Assembly: GCF_029266855.1 (NCBI RefSeq)
Contig: NZ_JAQSWB010000002.1
Coordinates: forward strand, 124,001 to 188,000
DNA: 64,000 nucleotides
Direction of reading: 5' to 3'
DNA from: Fluviicola sp.
GTDB lineage: Bacteria; Bacteroidota; Bacteroidia; Flavobacteriales_D; Crocinitomicaceae
Both the position numbers and the translations under genes were made by a program. The notes under the pieces were generated by a model, which saw nothing but the letters and a program-made list of their open reading frames with translations, was not told the origin of the DNA and did not search any database. Shown one piece after another: positions 34,801 through 42,519 of the stretch (the first letter of the stretch is position 1; each line of letters opens with the position of its first letter).

Positions 34801-35682
34801 AAGAGACGGGGAAAAAGCACTTCGGGCAAAGGTCATAGAAGAACCTGCATGTGATTGTTTGTTTTTAAGTGTTATCCCAAATGTCGCAGCAACCAATCTC
34901 ACCAACGCACTCGGTTTTTTTGTCCTGGTAAGGGAATAATCCATAGATAGTTTTCCATCAAACGTAAGTTTGAACTCATGATCCATCTGGTTGCGTTTGT
35001 AATTATCCTTAAAACCTAACTGAGTACTTACACCCACTCCATTGTCCGAATCCAAAGACAAACCTGTTCCACCTTGCACATCACCTATTCCCGCAGAGAT
35101 ACTCTTATCCATCGAAATTCCAAGTCCGCGATAATTGTTATAGTATATAGAAGTAGAATAACTTGACGAAGCTGTAAAATCCGCACCAACCAATTCAAGC
35201 TTGGTGTTGAATGAAGAACCGACTGTCATGTTTTGTTTCATATCGGATTTCACTTCCAGGTAATCCCCGGTGGCAGCAGCATTATCACCGGATTCCGTAC
35301 TTTTGAATTCATCCGGTAAACCGCGCATATTGCGGACCAAACTTCCGGGATTGATATTCCAGCCCAATCCAACCCAGGATGCTTCATCATCAACGGAAGC
35401 CCCTGCGTGATAAGCCAGGTTAATCGGATAGCCACCGTTTGGACCGGGCAAGTTAAACAGGGGAATGTTGTAGTTGAAATCACCGCTGAAAACATCTACC
35501 ATGTCTGTTGTTCCGATCGGTTCAAATGACTGAACCTCCGGTTGCGACGGACCCTCCGTAAGTGCCAGTGAAACCGTTGGCTGAACGATCTCGAAAAAGA
35601 TACTCAGCATTAAAAGTGTGCAAAGACCTTTAAATCCTCTGGAGGATCTGATCCGGGTTAACAATCCTTTATTTTTTAACAT
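28810..35682 (-). CDS. Giant secreted RHS-operon partner protein
   Basis: About 2290 aa from the ATG at 35682, which gives a hydrophobic signal-like segment (GLCTLLMLSIFFEIVQPTVSLA); a TTG at 35709 would add nine residues and lengthen the overlap with the upstream gene. The first 100 mature residues are the conserved Bacteroidota start seen in RHS-associated giants (PIGTTDMVDVFSGDFNYNIP, AYHAGASVDDEASWVGLGWN). The remainder is beta-rich, with a carbohydrate-binding-like region near 2000-2200 and a YD-like C-terminus (FYHYNEQGALTLTKQETEKG). No toxin tip. It probably forms a surface shell or delivery partner for the RHS-lipase. Confidence 0.7.
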   Translation of the reverse strand: MLKNKGLLTRIRSSRGFKGLCTLLMLSIFFEIVQPTVSLALTEGPSQPEVQSFEPIGTTDMVDVFSGDFNYNIPLFNLPGPNGGYPINLAYHAGASVDDEASWVGLGWNINPGSLVRNMRGLPDEFKSTESGDNAAATGDYLEVKSDMKQNMTVGSSFNTKLELVGADFTASSSYSTSIYYNNYRGLGISMDKSISAGIGDVQGGTGLSLDSDNGVGVSTQLGFKDNYKRNQMDHEFKLTFDGKLSMDYSLTRTKKPSALVRLVAATFGITLKNKQSHAGSSMTFARSAFSPSLAFKMNKWNASFGLYGGVQTTYVYAGYGGSVFFNTEDMNDENKSGRKHLVLGYDNFGNTSAGSGEKYSKDFSRERDGQITATAPYLPVSNYTYDTYASSGQGLSGYFRPHRNDVGRVHDPKLRNDIYGGSLNVEVGAGGVAEAGIQINLNYGYTSQGAWDENNELNNEFGASHPSSSTTTTLDENVYYKAHGEPAILENSDIDYQFDLSLPKLKFAPKGTSGSGTTMYGGKRHMKDADFPTFSTGKKTIGKPRSKRNTTISNLKNSDVTNLGEYQVKHYNWSSLDLTQQPSVSFNRSTRNGVNIGSHYAGFKVLNEEGAHYVYALPAYNNAEVENLFSTEGGIQNGTYLTNIDLKNNEVDYKQYAKGHQYIKKVKKSPFAHSYLLTSVQGADYVDITNNGPSNDDLGYWVKFSYVNKATNYKWRAPYDRSKAFFSQGASYTDEDDKASYSYGEKELWYMGRMETKTHVAIFKMSEREDMVEASAEIGTTTDTDLSDQQVPLKLDAIVIYDKKSFEDLGENARFLQKIVFDYEYKLCRGIPNSKNTINSHGKLMLTKLSFMSNGSTRGLNNSYSFQYQAAADGPAGTTYANPYFQTGAYDSWGMYKPRIDHEFANNFPYVNQFNQHWDDLITWKPPYTHSVEDQATREITKSTQDGLASAWSLSKIILPSKGEINVKYEADDYGYVQHKTANQMFKIASLGNTNNPGRIYEDKQENFETDPEKKRVYFKLEKPIPTSNTLDECAAIVFNDYVKPIHQENGERYLYFKTKMKLTSGVHDYVSGYLPMENGPKVLDVRTYGVAEVDLENNSHIASVDGISCYTYGYVTVKSTSKIRKPSQKYTYHPMAIAGWTYLQTSATELFQDQAGFSDDVNESNFMGKIGAFMNILPEMLINWGGVKNYCAGKKFCSDINLNLSCIRLASPDKIKFGGGHRVKEISITDDWGTSTGGGTADNRTYGQRYEYTIEENGKLISSGVAAYEPQAGGDENALKYPYFYAEKQNYFSKNNLFTEAPFNEALFPGANVGYRKVTVSSINTDNQIKNAAPGGAPPVGRTGGITEHYFYTAKEFPTMVEASQLKEENSTLDSYNLLIPIPLIGSLKYNYYHGTQAFKIELNDMHGKPKGIKTYEINNYVKNISPITETSYEYQCDPISYMGEQVWKLNNEVSVIPNDNSHTPSSTKLLGVEVDLFTDQRESKSFHVSAGAAFNLDVAPLPFPLPSVWPSYSNTKQLFRTYVTNKVIHRAGILKKTISRDLQSSNESEIMAYDEISGNPILVKTKNEFGDDFYSYSIPAYYQYDLMGHASRNIDYCFKTTLNLASGNCYYTFNATTPVDRTNELVRGDELLVNGVKCYFLGWTYNGDLKASGMIHAPFGSIPGSLTDASLRVIRSGRRNHYATMAGNYLTKGSIENNGLSNISLTLGDGTAYTAKKINANVLSATASLFMDSWRDEIPGTYQTLDFPMKDRLGNTMLDERGNPIIMYGETFIGDDQVNPYLTGNAGIWRSYKSYTYVGKRKSSALLSYNATDTDPKLYDDGVFDEAVPMFDWNLGLPEDYTNGVGGPYTYKDWEWTNEITRFNTEAYETENVNRLGIYSSALYGYDNSLSIGVGGNASLHELGVMDFETFSTASVPFGQSLRENGLNFYNNTVNAPKKLLVTEIVNFSNALYTANNDVVEITFKFKTPDEATAFAALVDASNYNMGNNTPTLETYQNKSSKLENTFGITLVSKASANKKGNQSLSLNGRLQGSVAVGSYEVKCTFKPYVCKPGDADKFLPNNSYYYGKITMLKKRSVANVESSVVATTTFPASGTDGMKAHSGKKMMKVNGSLMFEQQKFCFEKNKTYVLSMWVSRTNQDVKTYQTSNLVQPIMINQSTLAWVLPPAPSATTTVKYTYGKIIEGWQKVDIEFNIGNDGVFDNNIFAIRFNTGSTPLYVDDVRLSPKTGGMKTFVYDPITFWLKATLNVDNYATFYHYNEQGALTLTKQETEKGIFSVSESRSRLKK

Positions 35683-36205
35683 AACAAGTGGTAAATAATT
35701 CTTTATCAAATTCTATTTTAATCAATCCTTCTCCGAATTGCTGATCCCTGTAAAGGAACACCGGGTTTTCCTTCGGATCCTCCAAGGCAGGAAACTGGAA
35801 GAATACATCGATGGAAGGTTTTAAACCGTAATTGCGCTCGTAATGATGGAAGACACAAGCGACTGCCTTACCGTCATACTCAACGGAAACGTCTTTGGCC
35901 AAATCAAATGAAAGGTAGCCTTCGCGTTCCAGAACTTCTGATTTGGAAGTGGTATTTGTTTCCAAAACAGGTTTTCTATCCAATCTGCTAATGCGCATTT
36001 GAATCGTAAACTGCGGATGGGGATCATCCGCTAAAGGCGGATTCAGTTTTGCTTCAAACAACAGGTCTCCTGCTTCATCGCTTTGGATATAGCCATTGTC
36101 CACATCATTGATATATGCTTCGAATTCCTCTCTGGATTCAAAATCCTTTTTGGAGGAAGAACAGGCAGCAACAAGGAAGAGTAAAACAGGAAGTAAGAAG
36201 CGCAT
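35669..36205 (-). CDS. Lipoprotein of the RHS operon
   Basis: 178 aa with lipobox LLFLVAACSSS (Cys 15). The mature domain is beta-rich (FTIQMRISRLDRKPVLETN, YLSFDLAKDVSVEYDGKAVACVFHHYERN, IEFDKELFTTCYVKK). It overlaps the start of the giant partner gene by 14 bp and follows the OmpH-like gene by 2 bp, so it belongs to the same operon. No family recognised; an outer-membrane anchor for the giants is a guess. Confidence 0.6.
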   Translation of the reverse strand: MRFLLPVLLFLVAACSSSKKDFESREEFEAYINDVDNGYIQSDEAGDLLFEAKLNPPLADDPHPQFTIQMRISRLDRKPVLETNTTSKSEVLEREGYLSFDLAKDVSVEYDGKAVACVFHHYERNYGLKPSIDVFFQFPALEDPKENPVFLYRDQQFGEGLIKIEFDKELFTTCYVKK

Positions 36206-36207
36206 GG

Positions 36208-36714
36208 TTATTTATCTATAAATTCCTGGAATTCTTTCGTCACATCATTTTTATCAGAAGCATACATGATGGTCCCGTCACCCATTGCGGCAAATAAATA
36301 AGTATACCCTTTCTTCTCTGCAAACAAGCGTGCTTTATCATTAATTTCTTTGCGGATCTGAGCAGTATATGTATCCTTCAGACGCATATTTTCCTGTTCG
36401 TAATTCTCCTGGAGTGTCAAAAAGCGTGTTTTCGTATCTTCAAATTTCTGAAGTTCCAAACCGGACGCATTCTTTGATTCGATCTTACCTGAAATTAAGG
36501 AAAGCTCCAACTGCAAAGAGTCTAACTCACTTTTGCGTGCGCTAAAGACTTTTTCCAAGTCAGTTTCCAACTTTTTCTTCAATGAACAGTCATTGTAAAC
36601 TTTGTTGAACTCAAAATATGCGGTGTTATCACTTTTTCCAAAAAAGTAAAGACCGATCAGTACCAGATTGGTAATAATTAGCACTGAAAAACCGATGTAA
36701 TTGATTTTTTTCAA
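36208..36714 (-). CDS. OmpH/Skp-family periplasmic chaperone-like protein
   Basis: 168 aa. An N-terminal helix (YIGFSVLIITNLVLIGLYFFG) acts as signal or anchor, then AYFEFNKVYNDCSLKKKLETD resembles the start of Skp (a strand with a Val-x-x-Val/Tyr pattern), a long coiled coil follows (residues 45-125), and the end returns to the base of the tentacle (KARLFAEKKGYTYLFAAMGDGTIMYAS and D-x-T-x-E-F). Skp-type chaperones carry unfolded outer-membrane proteins; one inside the RHS operon may serve the giant products. Confidence 0.75.
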   Translation of the reverse strand: MKKINYIGFSVLIITNLVLIGLYFFGKSDNTAYFEFNKVYNDCSLKKKLETDLEKVFSARKSELDSLQLELSLISGKIESKNASGLELQKFEDTKTRFLTLQENYEQENMRLKDTYTAQIRKEINDKARLFAEKKGYTYLFAAMGDGTIMYASDKNDVTKEFQEFIDK

Positions 36715-36744
36715 AATTATTTGTTTTAGTTATTATATTATGAA

Positions 36745-38034
36745 TTATCCGCCAATTCCTCCCGGGGCACCTTCCCCTTCAGGTGTACACGAATTATACT
36801 CATTGTAAAAACGGAGGACCATTTTCTCTTTTTTATCACTGATCACTTCAAGGATAAAGAAACCCTGACCAATACAGCCGTTTGTTGTAGTTAAGTCGAG
36901 TGTAAGGTAATTCTCTCCATAAATCACCTGAACCGCTGGAAAGCTGGTCTGTGTTTTCATTAGAAGTCCTTTTTGATCGTAAATATTGAACTTCATGTTG
37001 TTTTGAGTGTCGTAATTTTGATTGAATACAAAACGTAGTTTCCCGTTTTTCATCGTATAGTAATAACCATCCAATTCATGAAAAAGCGTTGCATAAACAT
37101 CACCGGATGAATTACACTTAAGGGAGGTAGCGATATTTACCCCATCGTTAATAACCGTTGTAAAAGGAGTTAAGACAAGCTGGGTACTAAGGCTTGCTAT
37201 ATATGGACTAGTGGCACCCGATGCCAAAGCTGTGACAGTGTGATCTTTGTAAAAAAGCAGGTTTGAACCAAATTTGACCACCCGTATCTTGTCGGTATAA
37301 GTCACTCCAGTGAGTTTAAATGTACCGGAAGTACTTTTGTAATAAACTCCATCGCCTGTAGCAGGGTCGGAGCCTGCTTTCCGAAATTCCAGGTACCCAT
37401 TTTGAGTAAGTGGGTTGAATGAAACTAAAGCCGCTGTATTTACCAATGACACATAAACACTGCGATTTGTTGCGTTCCCCGAATTAAAAAAAGGAGTTGC
37501 CAAAACCCAACAGTCGCCAATATCTGTATTAGAAGCACGGGCACCGGCGTAGGTGGAGGTTGGTGTGGTTACATTTTGAAGAACGGTTGAGCTAAGGGTT
37601 TGGATTGCCATTTCCTTTGTTTCGGACCATATTGCTTGATAACCGATGAAAAAAGAGAGAGTAGCGACCGAATGAATATTCACCGCCATTGTTGATGTGT
37701 TGTACCCATTGATAGTCCCTGATAATGTATAACTTCCTACAGGTAAATTGGATATGGGGAGAATCAATGATGTGGAACCTTGTATGACACTGCTTGTGAA
37801 CGTTGAATAATAAGCACCATCCTTGTTAAGCACTAAAGTATATCCGCCGATAACTGTAGAAGCGGGAGGATTAATCAGCAGCAAATTAATATTCGCATCT
37901 CCCATGGAACCATAACAAGTTGTTTGATTCACTGAATTTAATAATATCGCGGCTGATGGACGAAGTTGGGCCCTACTTTTAAAGGCAAATGCCAAAAGTA
38001 TGACCAATAGAAATAATCTTTTAATTAGATTCAT
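36745..38034 (-). CDS. Secreted hypothetical protein opening the RHS operon
   Basis: 429 aa from the ATG at 38034, which begins a good signal peptide (MNLIKRLFLLVILLAFAFKS then RAQ); earlier ATGs at 38064 and 38079 lie inside the previous gene. The body is beta-rich (VGSYTLSGTINGYNTSTMAVNIH; FKLTGVTYTDKIRVVKFGSNLLFYKDHTV) and ends in a Gly/Pro-rich tail (EGEGAPGGIGG). Repeated-domain secreted protein; possible adhesin. No family recognised. Confidence 0.6.
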   Translation of the reverse strand: MNLIKRLFLLVILLAFAFKSRAQLRPSAAILLNSVNQTTCYGSMGDANINLLLINPPASTVIGGYTLVLNKDGAYYSTFTSSVIQGSTSLILPISNLPVGSYTLSGTINGYNTSTMAVNIHSVATLSFFIGYQAIWSETKEMAIQTLSSTVLQNVTTPTSTYAGARASNTDIGDCWVLATPFFNSGNATNRSVYVSLVNTAALVSFNPLTQNGYLEFRKAGSDPATGDGVYYKSTSGTFKLTGVTYTDKIRVVKFGSNLLFYKDHTVTALASGATSPYIASLSTQLVLTPFTTVINDGVNIATSLKCNSSGDVYATLFHELDGYYYTMKNGKLRFVFNQNYDTQNNMKFNIYDQKGLLMKTQTSFPAVQVIYGENYLTLDLTTTNGCIGQGFFILEVISDKKEKMVLRFYNEYNSCTPEGEGAPGGIGG

Positions 38035-38044
38035 AACACCGATG

Positions 38045-38428
38045 TTATTTGTAATACGTTTCATAGATCTTTTCCTCATCCCTGAAAAGTGTTAAGCGAA
38101 ACATCAGGTCAGAATTATTGAATACCCCGCATTGAATTGAAAATTCATTTGTTGCGGAATCAAATTGAAGTTGACTGTTGGTAGTATGAAGATTTTGATC
38201 AAATCCGGATTGCATGGAAAAAACGGTAGATAATGAATCAGGATAAATTTGAACCAGTTCTATTTGAATATCAAGTGAATCGTTTATTTCGAGATAACCA
38301 CTGATTGAATAGGAAATGGAATCGCTTGCTATTGAATCCTTTACCATTGGATTGAAAACAACAGATTGGGAATATATTACTCCATTAAAAAAAAATAATG
38401 TAAGACACGCAAGGAATAATTTAGGCAT
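38045..38428 (-). CDS. Small secreted hypothetical protein, first gene of the RHS operon
   Basis: 127 aa with a signal peptide (MPKLFLACLTLFFFNGVIYS). The mature part is a single beta domain (ISYSISGYLEINDSLDIQIELVQIYPD; LMFRLTLFRDEEKIYETYYK). It stands 52-59 bp after a TAATTTTG -7 box on the minus strand and 10 bp before the next gene. Unknown role. Confidence 0.6.
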   Translation of the reverse strand: MPKLFLACLTLFFFNGVIYSQSVVFNPMVKDSIASDSISYSISGYLEINDSLDIQIELVQIYPDSLSTVFSMQSGFDQNLHTTNSQLQFDSATNEFSIQCGVFNNSDLMFRLTLFRDEEKIYETYYK

Positions 38429-38486
38429 AAAGGTTTAAATTAAGTTGAGTTGTTACTCCAAATTTGGTTAGAATCAGTTTCTGTTA

Positions 38487-38524
38487 CAAAATTAGAAATC
38501 CTACTGTAATAAATACTAATTTTG
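38487..38524. promoter_or_regulatory. Divergent promoters with two TAATTTTG boxes
   Basis: TAATTTTG reads on the minus strand at 38487-38494 (towards the RHS operon) and on the plus strand at 38517-38524 (towards the secretion operon). Both match TAnnTTTG exactly and stand 22 bp apart. The plus-strand box covers the TTG at 38522, which rules that codon out as start. Confidence 0.65.
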
Positions 38525-38557
38525 TCAAAAAAATATAAAACCAAATCAACTAAATCT

Positions 38558-39412
38558 ATGGTTGCCAATTTGTTTAAAACGATTTTTTTACTGGGACTTA
38601 TATTATCTCATTCATTTACAGGTTTTTCTCAAAAGATCGAAATCGAAAATAAGTTCCACATCAAGCAAGATGATAAGTCCATTATTTTTCACGTGCTGGA
38701 TACTGATGAAAGCCGGTTAAAAAAATATAACCCGAACAAAAGTTATTATTGGTTCAAGTCTCAAAAAGTTTTGATTACCCAGGGGGGAAGTTCGGGAAGT
38801 TTATTGAATGGTGATTATGAATCTTTTTACAAGAACAATCAGTTAGCAGAAAAAGGACTTTTCAAAAAAGGATTGAAGCATGGTGTCTGGAAGCATTGGG
38901 CTCCCAACGGGATCTTAATTCACCAGGAAAACTGGTCGAAAGGAATTCAGATCGGCAAGCAGTTATATTACAACCGGGAAGGGATCATTCAAAAGACAAT
39001 TGTTTATAAATCCAGCGAGGTTCAGATTATTTCGAGAGACACAACGATCCTGAAAAATAAGAAGATGGTCCTGACAACTGTCAATGATTCCACGGGTAAG
39101 CTAATTTCCCAGAGCCGTTATTCGAATTTTAAATTGGATGGTACTCAGATTTCCAGGGATCAAAACGACAGTTTGATTAAAACAAACTACAAAAAAGGGG
39201 TTCTGGTTACAGAGAAAGTTAAGGCAGGGAAACAAAAAAACGAACATTCCGGTTCTGAAAAGAAATCCTTCAAGGAGAAAATGAGCAACTTTTGGGGAAA
39301 ACTGAAATTCTGGAAAAAGAAAGAGAAGTCAAAGGAACCAAAACCTAAAAAGAACAAAAGTACTGACCGGGAAGAGACACAACCTAAAGAAAAGAAAAAG
39401 CGAAACAAATGA
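38558..39412 (+). CDS. MORN-repeat-like secreted protein leading the secretion operon
   Basis: 284 aa from ATG 38558, giving a signal-like segment (FKTIFLLGLILSHSFTGFSQ). Residues about 80-150 have MORN/YwqK-type repeats (GDYESFYKNNQLAEKGLFKK, GLKHGVWKHWAPNGILIHQE). The last 70 residues are extremely rich in Lys and Glu (KKEKSKEPKPKKNKSTDREE). Its stop overlaps the next start (ATGA). Usually such proteins are surface or toxin-antitoxin accessory proteins; a role in the secretion machine is inferred from the operon only. Confidence 0.65.
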   Translation: MVANLFKTIFLLGLILSHSFTGFSQKIEIENKFHIKQDDKSIIFHVLDTDESRLKKYNPNKSYYWFKSQKVLITQGGSSGSLLNGDYESFYKNNQLAEKGLFKKGLKHGVWKHWAPNGILIHQENWSKGIQIGKQLYYNREGIIQKTIVYKSSEVQIISRDTTILKNKKMVLTTVNDSTGKLISQSRYSNFKLDGTQISRDQNDSLIKTNYKKGVLVTEKVKAGKQKNEHSGSEKKSFKEKMSNFWGKLKFWKKKEKSKEPKPKKNKSTDREETQPKEKKKRNK

Positions 39413-40644
39413 TTCGCGCTTCAGCCATATCTTACGCCATCGTTTTCGCGTTGTTTATCGGACTCCTTGCTTCAAGTGTATTCTTCATTTTCAGTGCTCA
39501 AAAACGCATCGAGTTTGTACATACAAGCCAGGAGCACTTATTACTTGATTCGTACCAGGGAATTCAATTGGGTTTGCAGCAGGTTAAGGTAAACGACTCA
39601 CTTCAGTTTGTTCATGAAAGCGGGGATACCAGCATCATTCATAAATCAATTTGGGGATCTTATTACCTGGTGACGAGCCAAACGTTTAAAAATGAGCGGT
39701 CGGTTAACAGGTCAGCACTTATTGGAAGTGAATTTGAAGGATCACTACCGGCTCTTGTGATAAGATCCGGTTCGGACGGATTGCGCATCTGCGGAGAAAC
39801 GTTCATTGAAGGAGCTGTTTATTTACCCAATAAACGGGTTGAACTGGCATATATCGGCGGAAAGAACTATTCCAATCCCGAATTGGTTTACGGTGAAATA
39901 AACGACTCAAAGGATTTGAAACTCAATTTGTCAACCCATTTCGGAAACGTTTCCCCGAAAGATTTCGTAGGAAACCTGAATCCAACAGCTTATAGCTGGA
40001 AAGATACCAGCATTAGCTTCCTGGAAAACGGGGCCTACTATCAATCACTGGATCCGATTCAAATCCGGTCGAAATTCCGCGGAAAGATTATTATTCAAAG
40101 CTTCGATTCATTAGTGGTTTACAAAGAAGCCCAATTAACTAATGTGATTTTGATTGCTCCTAAAATTTATATTAAGCAGGGGTTCTCGGGAAATCTTCAG
40201 GCCTTAGCATCGGAGTCAATCGTTCTGGAAGATTCAGTGACCTTGAGTTATCCGAGTACATTGATCCTTAATGAGCACGCAGCGAGTACGAATTACAAAC
40301 CTCACTCGGTATACTTAGGAGCTAACAGTTCTGTATTGGGCGGAGTATTACTGACCACCCAACAGTATGATTTCAGAAAACAACCCAAATTGACCATTCA
40401 AAAAAACAGCGTAATTGCAGGAGTTGTTTTCAATTGCGGGATCTCCGAAGTCTACGGATCAATCATCGGAAGTTTGAATACGGGCGAAACACTGACTTTG
40501 GCAGGAGGAGGCTCTTATACGAACCATTTACTGGACGCGATCATTTCAACCAAACGGCTCCCGCAAGATTTTGTTTGTCCTGCCTGGTTTGAATTCTCAG
40601 GTTATTCACGAAAAAAGATCATTTCATGCGAGTTAGAAAGTTAA
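39409..40644 (+). CDS. Pseudopilus-associated membrane protein (PilX-like position)
   Basis: 411 aa. An N-terminal membrane helix (SYAIVFALFIGLLASSVFFIFS) without cleavage Gly/Glu, followed by a largely beta extracytoplasmic domain with repeated strand/turn segments (RGKIIIQSFDSLVVY, NVILIAPKIYIKQGF, SVYLGANSSVLGGVLL), suggesting a beta-helix-like fold. Overlaps both neighbours, so it is part of the machine, perhaps in the place of a large minor pseudopilin. Confidence 0.55.
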   Translation: MIRASAISYAIVFALFIGLLASSVFFIFSAQKRIEFVHTSQEHLLLDSYQGIQLGLQQVKVNDSLQFVHESGDTSIIHKSIWGSYYLVTSQTFKNERSVNRSALIGSEFEGSLPALVIRSGSDGLRICGETFIEGAVYLPNKRVELAYIGGKNYSNPELVYGEINDSKDLKLNLSTHFGNVSPKDFVGNLNPTAYSWKDTSISFLENGAYYQSLDPIQIRSKFRGKIIIQSFDSLVVYKEAQLTNVILIAPKIYIKQGFSGNLQALASESIVLEDSVTLSYPSTLILNEHAASTNYKPHSVYLGANSSVLGGVLLTTQQYDFRKQPKLTIQKNSVIAGVVFNCGISEVYGSIIGSLNTGETLTLAGGGSYTNHLLDAIISTKRLPQDFVCPAWFEFSGYSRKKIISCELES

Positions 40645-40967
40645 AAGCTTCCAGCATCGCTGAAATCGCGATCGCGCTGTCAATCATTGCTATTTGTTTT
40701 GCACTGGCTTCGCGGCTCTTTATCCAAAGTGCGCGCTCTACGGTTCAATTCCAGGAAACAATAGAACAGAGCGAGTTCCAGTCGGTTTTGTTTACGAGTT
40801 ATTCCCTGGATTCGAATGTTTATAATCCCAAGTTGTGGGAAGACAAATTAACGACGATCGAAACAGTCATTACTGAAAAGGATTCTGTCAGAACAGAACA
40901 ATTATTATTGAAAAACAGTGTTAAAACAAATTGGATGCAGGAATTTACCTGGCCGAAAGAACGATGA
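40626..40967 (+). CDS. Minor pseudopilin-like protein
   Basis: 113 aa. Short basic leader MRVRKLKAS then SIAEIAIALSIIAICFALA, the prepilin N-terminal helix with Glu at position 4-5 after the cleavage site; the site itself is A-S rather than G-F/M. Overlaps the previous gene by 19 bp and the next by 4 bp. Confidence 0.6.
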   Translation: MRVRKLKASSIAEIAIALSIIAICFALASRLFIQSARSTVQFQETIEQSEFQSVLFTSYSLDSNVYNPKLWEDKLTTIETVITEKDSVRTEQLLLKNSVKTNWMQEFTWPKER

Positions 40968-41446
40968 GGAGAGAAATTCATATAGCAGCATTTTCCATTT
41001 TGGAACTGGCAATAGTGCTTTCCCTTACCGGGTTGTTTATCTCCTTGTTTTTCCTTTCCGTAAACAGTTTCAATAAAGCACTGCAACAGGAGATTGTCAT
41101 CAAAAATGAATTGAATTCCTTTTTCCAGTTTCGATCGAATTTTTGGCTGGACATGGAAAAGTCGGACTCGTTTCAACTGGATAAAAACAAACTAAGCTGT
41201 TTTCATGCGGCTGACCCGGTCATTTATGAAATAATTGATGAAAAACTAAGCCGCTCGCACATGGAACATCAAACTGTATTTGATATCGGAGCGATTGCAA
41301 TCGAAAAAAACCTTATCGGTAAGAGGGATATAGTAGAATTTAAATTGGAATGGAAAAATACAGGGTTCTCACTGTCCTATCCGCTTCAGAAACAAAATCA
41401 AAACCAGATAAACACATATTTTAAGAGAGGATTATGGAAGAGGTAG
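40964..41446 (+). CDS. Minor pseudopilin-like protein
   Basis: 160 aa from ATG 40964, which overlaps the previous stop (ATGA); the TTG at 40931 would add an unlikely leader. Leader MRREIHIAA then FSILELAIVLSLTGLFISLF, a type-IV-prepilin helix with Phe+1 and Glu+5. The globular part is short and beta-rich. Stop overlaps the gspF start by 13 bp. Confidence 0.7.
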   Translation: MRREIHIAAFSILELAIVLSLTGLFISLFFLSVNSFNKALQQEIVIKNELNSFFQFRSNFWLDMEKSDSFQLDKNKLSCFHAADPVIYEIIDEKLSRSHMEHQTVFDIGAIAIEKNLIGKRDIVEFKLEWKNTGFSLSYPLQKQNQNQINTYFKRGLWKR

Positions 41447-42519
41447 CCAAAACGAGTTTTTTAAAAAAAGAGATCGTTTTAGGTAAGCCTTTAAACGATA
41501 AGTTCAAGGAGCATTTCTACGGCGAATTTGCTACACTCATTGAAAGTGGGATCGATATGCGCCGCGCTTTGCAATTGATCATAGATGAACAGGAGAAGAA
41601 AAACATACGCGGACATATTGAAACATTGCTGGATGATTTGGTAAAAGGAAATTCACTTTCCGAATCCATGCAAAAATCTACACACTTCACTCCTTATGAA
41701 TACCAGAGTATTCGCATCGGGGAAGAATCCGGGAGGCTGAAGAATGTGCTTTTTTCCTTGTCAAATTACTTTGCCTCGAAGGTAAAACTGAAAAGGCAGC
41801 TGGTGAGTGTTTTCACTTACCCGGCATTTGTATTTTCAATTACAGTCGGGGTACTTTATTTTATGCTGAACTTTGTGGTTCCGATGTTCAAAGATGTTTT
41901 CAAACAGTTCGGACAAGAATTGCCCTGGCTCACACTGAAGATAGTTTGGCTGTCTGAAAATTTCGGATCCTTCGTGTTCTATTTCCTTCTGATCGGCCTT
42001 GGAACCGGATTTTATCTTTTCTCACAGAAGAATGAAGAATGGTTCCGGAAATTTAGCGGGAATTTCATTCTTAAAATCCCGATTTTCGGCAAACTCATTC
42101 AGAAGATTTATATTGCGCGTTTTTGTCAGAGTATGGCGTTATTGCTGGAAGCCAGGACACCCCTGGTAAAAGCCCTGGACCTGGTTTCGGAAATGATCCG
42201 TTTTTACCCGATGCAACAAACGATCCTGGCTGCAAAAGAAGAAATTTTAGCAGGAAATTCACTGCATGAAGGACTAAGTAAGTTCGATATTCTGGATAAA
42301 AGATTAATTTCGCTTATTAAAATCGCCGAGGAAATCAATCAGTTAGATCAAACTTTCCACCGATTAACCATTCAGTACAACGAAGAAATTGAATATCGGA
42401 CAAAGATGATAGGAACGATAATCGAGCCAGCCATCATTGTAATCATCGGTGTAATTGTCGGAGTAATCATGGTATCCATGTACTTGCCAATGTTTAACTT
42501 AAGTAATGTCATTAAATGA
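41434..42519 (+). CDS. gspF: Type II secretion/type IV pilus inner-membrane platform protein GspF
   Basis: 361 aa, normal length. Two GspF repeats: residues 25-150 (FATLIESGIDMRRALQLI, then IGEESGRL) and 225-345 (FCQSMALLLEARTPLVKALD, then IKIAEE), with three membrane helices (LVSVFTYPAFVFSITVGVLYF; FVFYFLLIGLGTGFYLF; IIVIIGVIVGVIMVSMY). GspF/PilC sits under the pseudopilus and meets the GspE ATPase. Confidence 0.9.
   Translation: MEEVAKTSFLKKEIVLGKPLNDKFKEHFYGEFATLIESGIDMRRALQLIIDEQEKKNIRGHIETLLDDLVKGNSLSESMQKSTHFTPYEYQSIRIGEESGRLKNVLFSLSNYFASKVKLKRQLVSVFTYPAFVFSITVGVLYFMLNFVVPMFKDVFKQFGQELPWLTLKIVWLSENFGSFVFYFLLIGLGTGFYLFSQKNEEWFRKFSGNFILKIPIFGKLIQKIYIARFCQSMALLLEARTPLVKALDLVSEMIRFYPMQQTILAAKEEILAGNSLHEGLSKFDILDKRLISLIKIAEEINQLDQTFHRLTIQYNEEIEYRTKMIGTIIEPAIIVIIGVIVGVIMVSMYLPMFNLSNVIK

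Noticed and set aside
19838-35682. Many 60-150-aa frames on the opposite strand of the giant RHS genes
   Set aside because: All are shadows of long, well-supported minus-strand genes.
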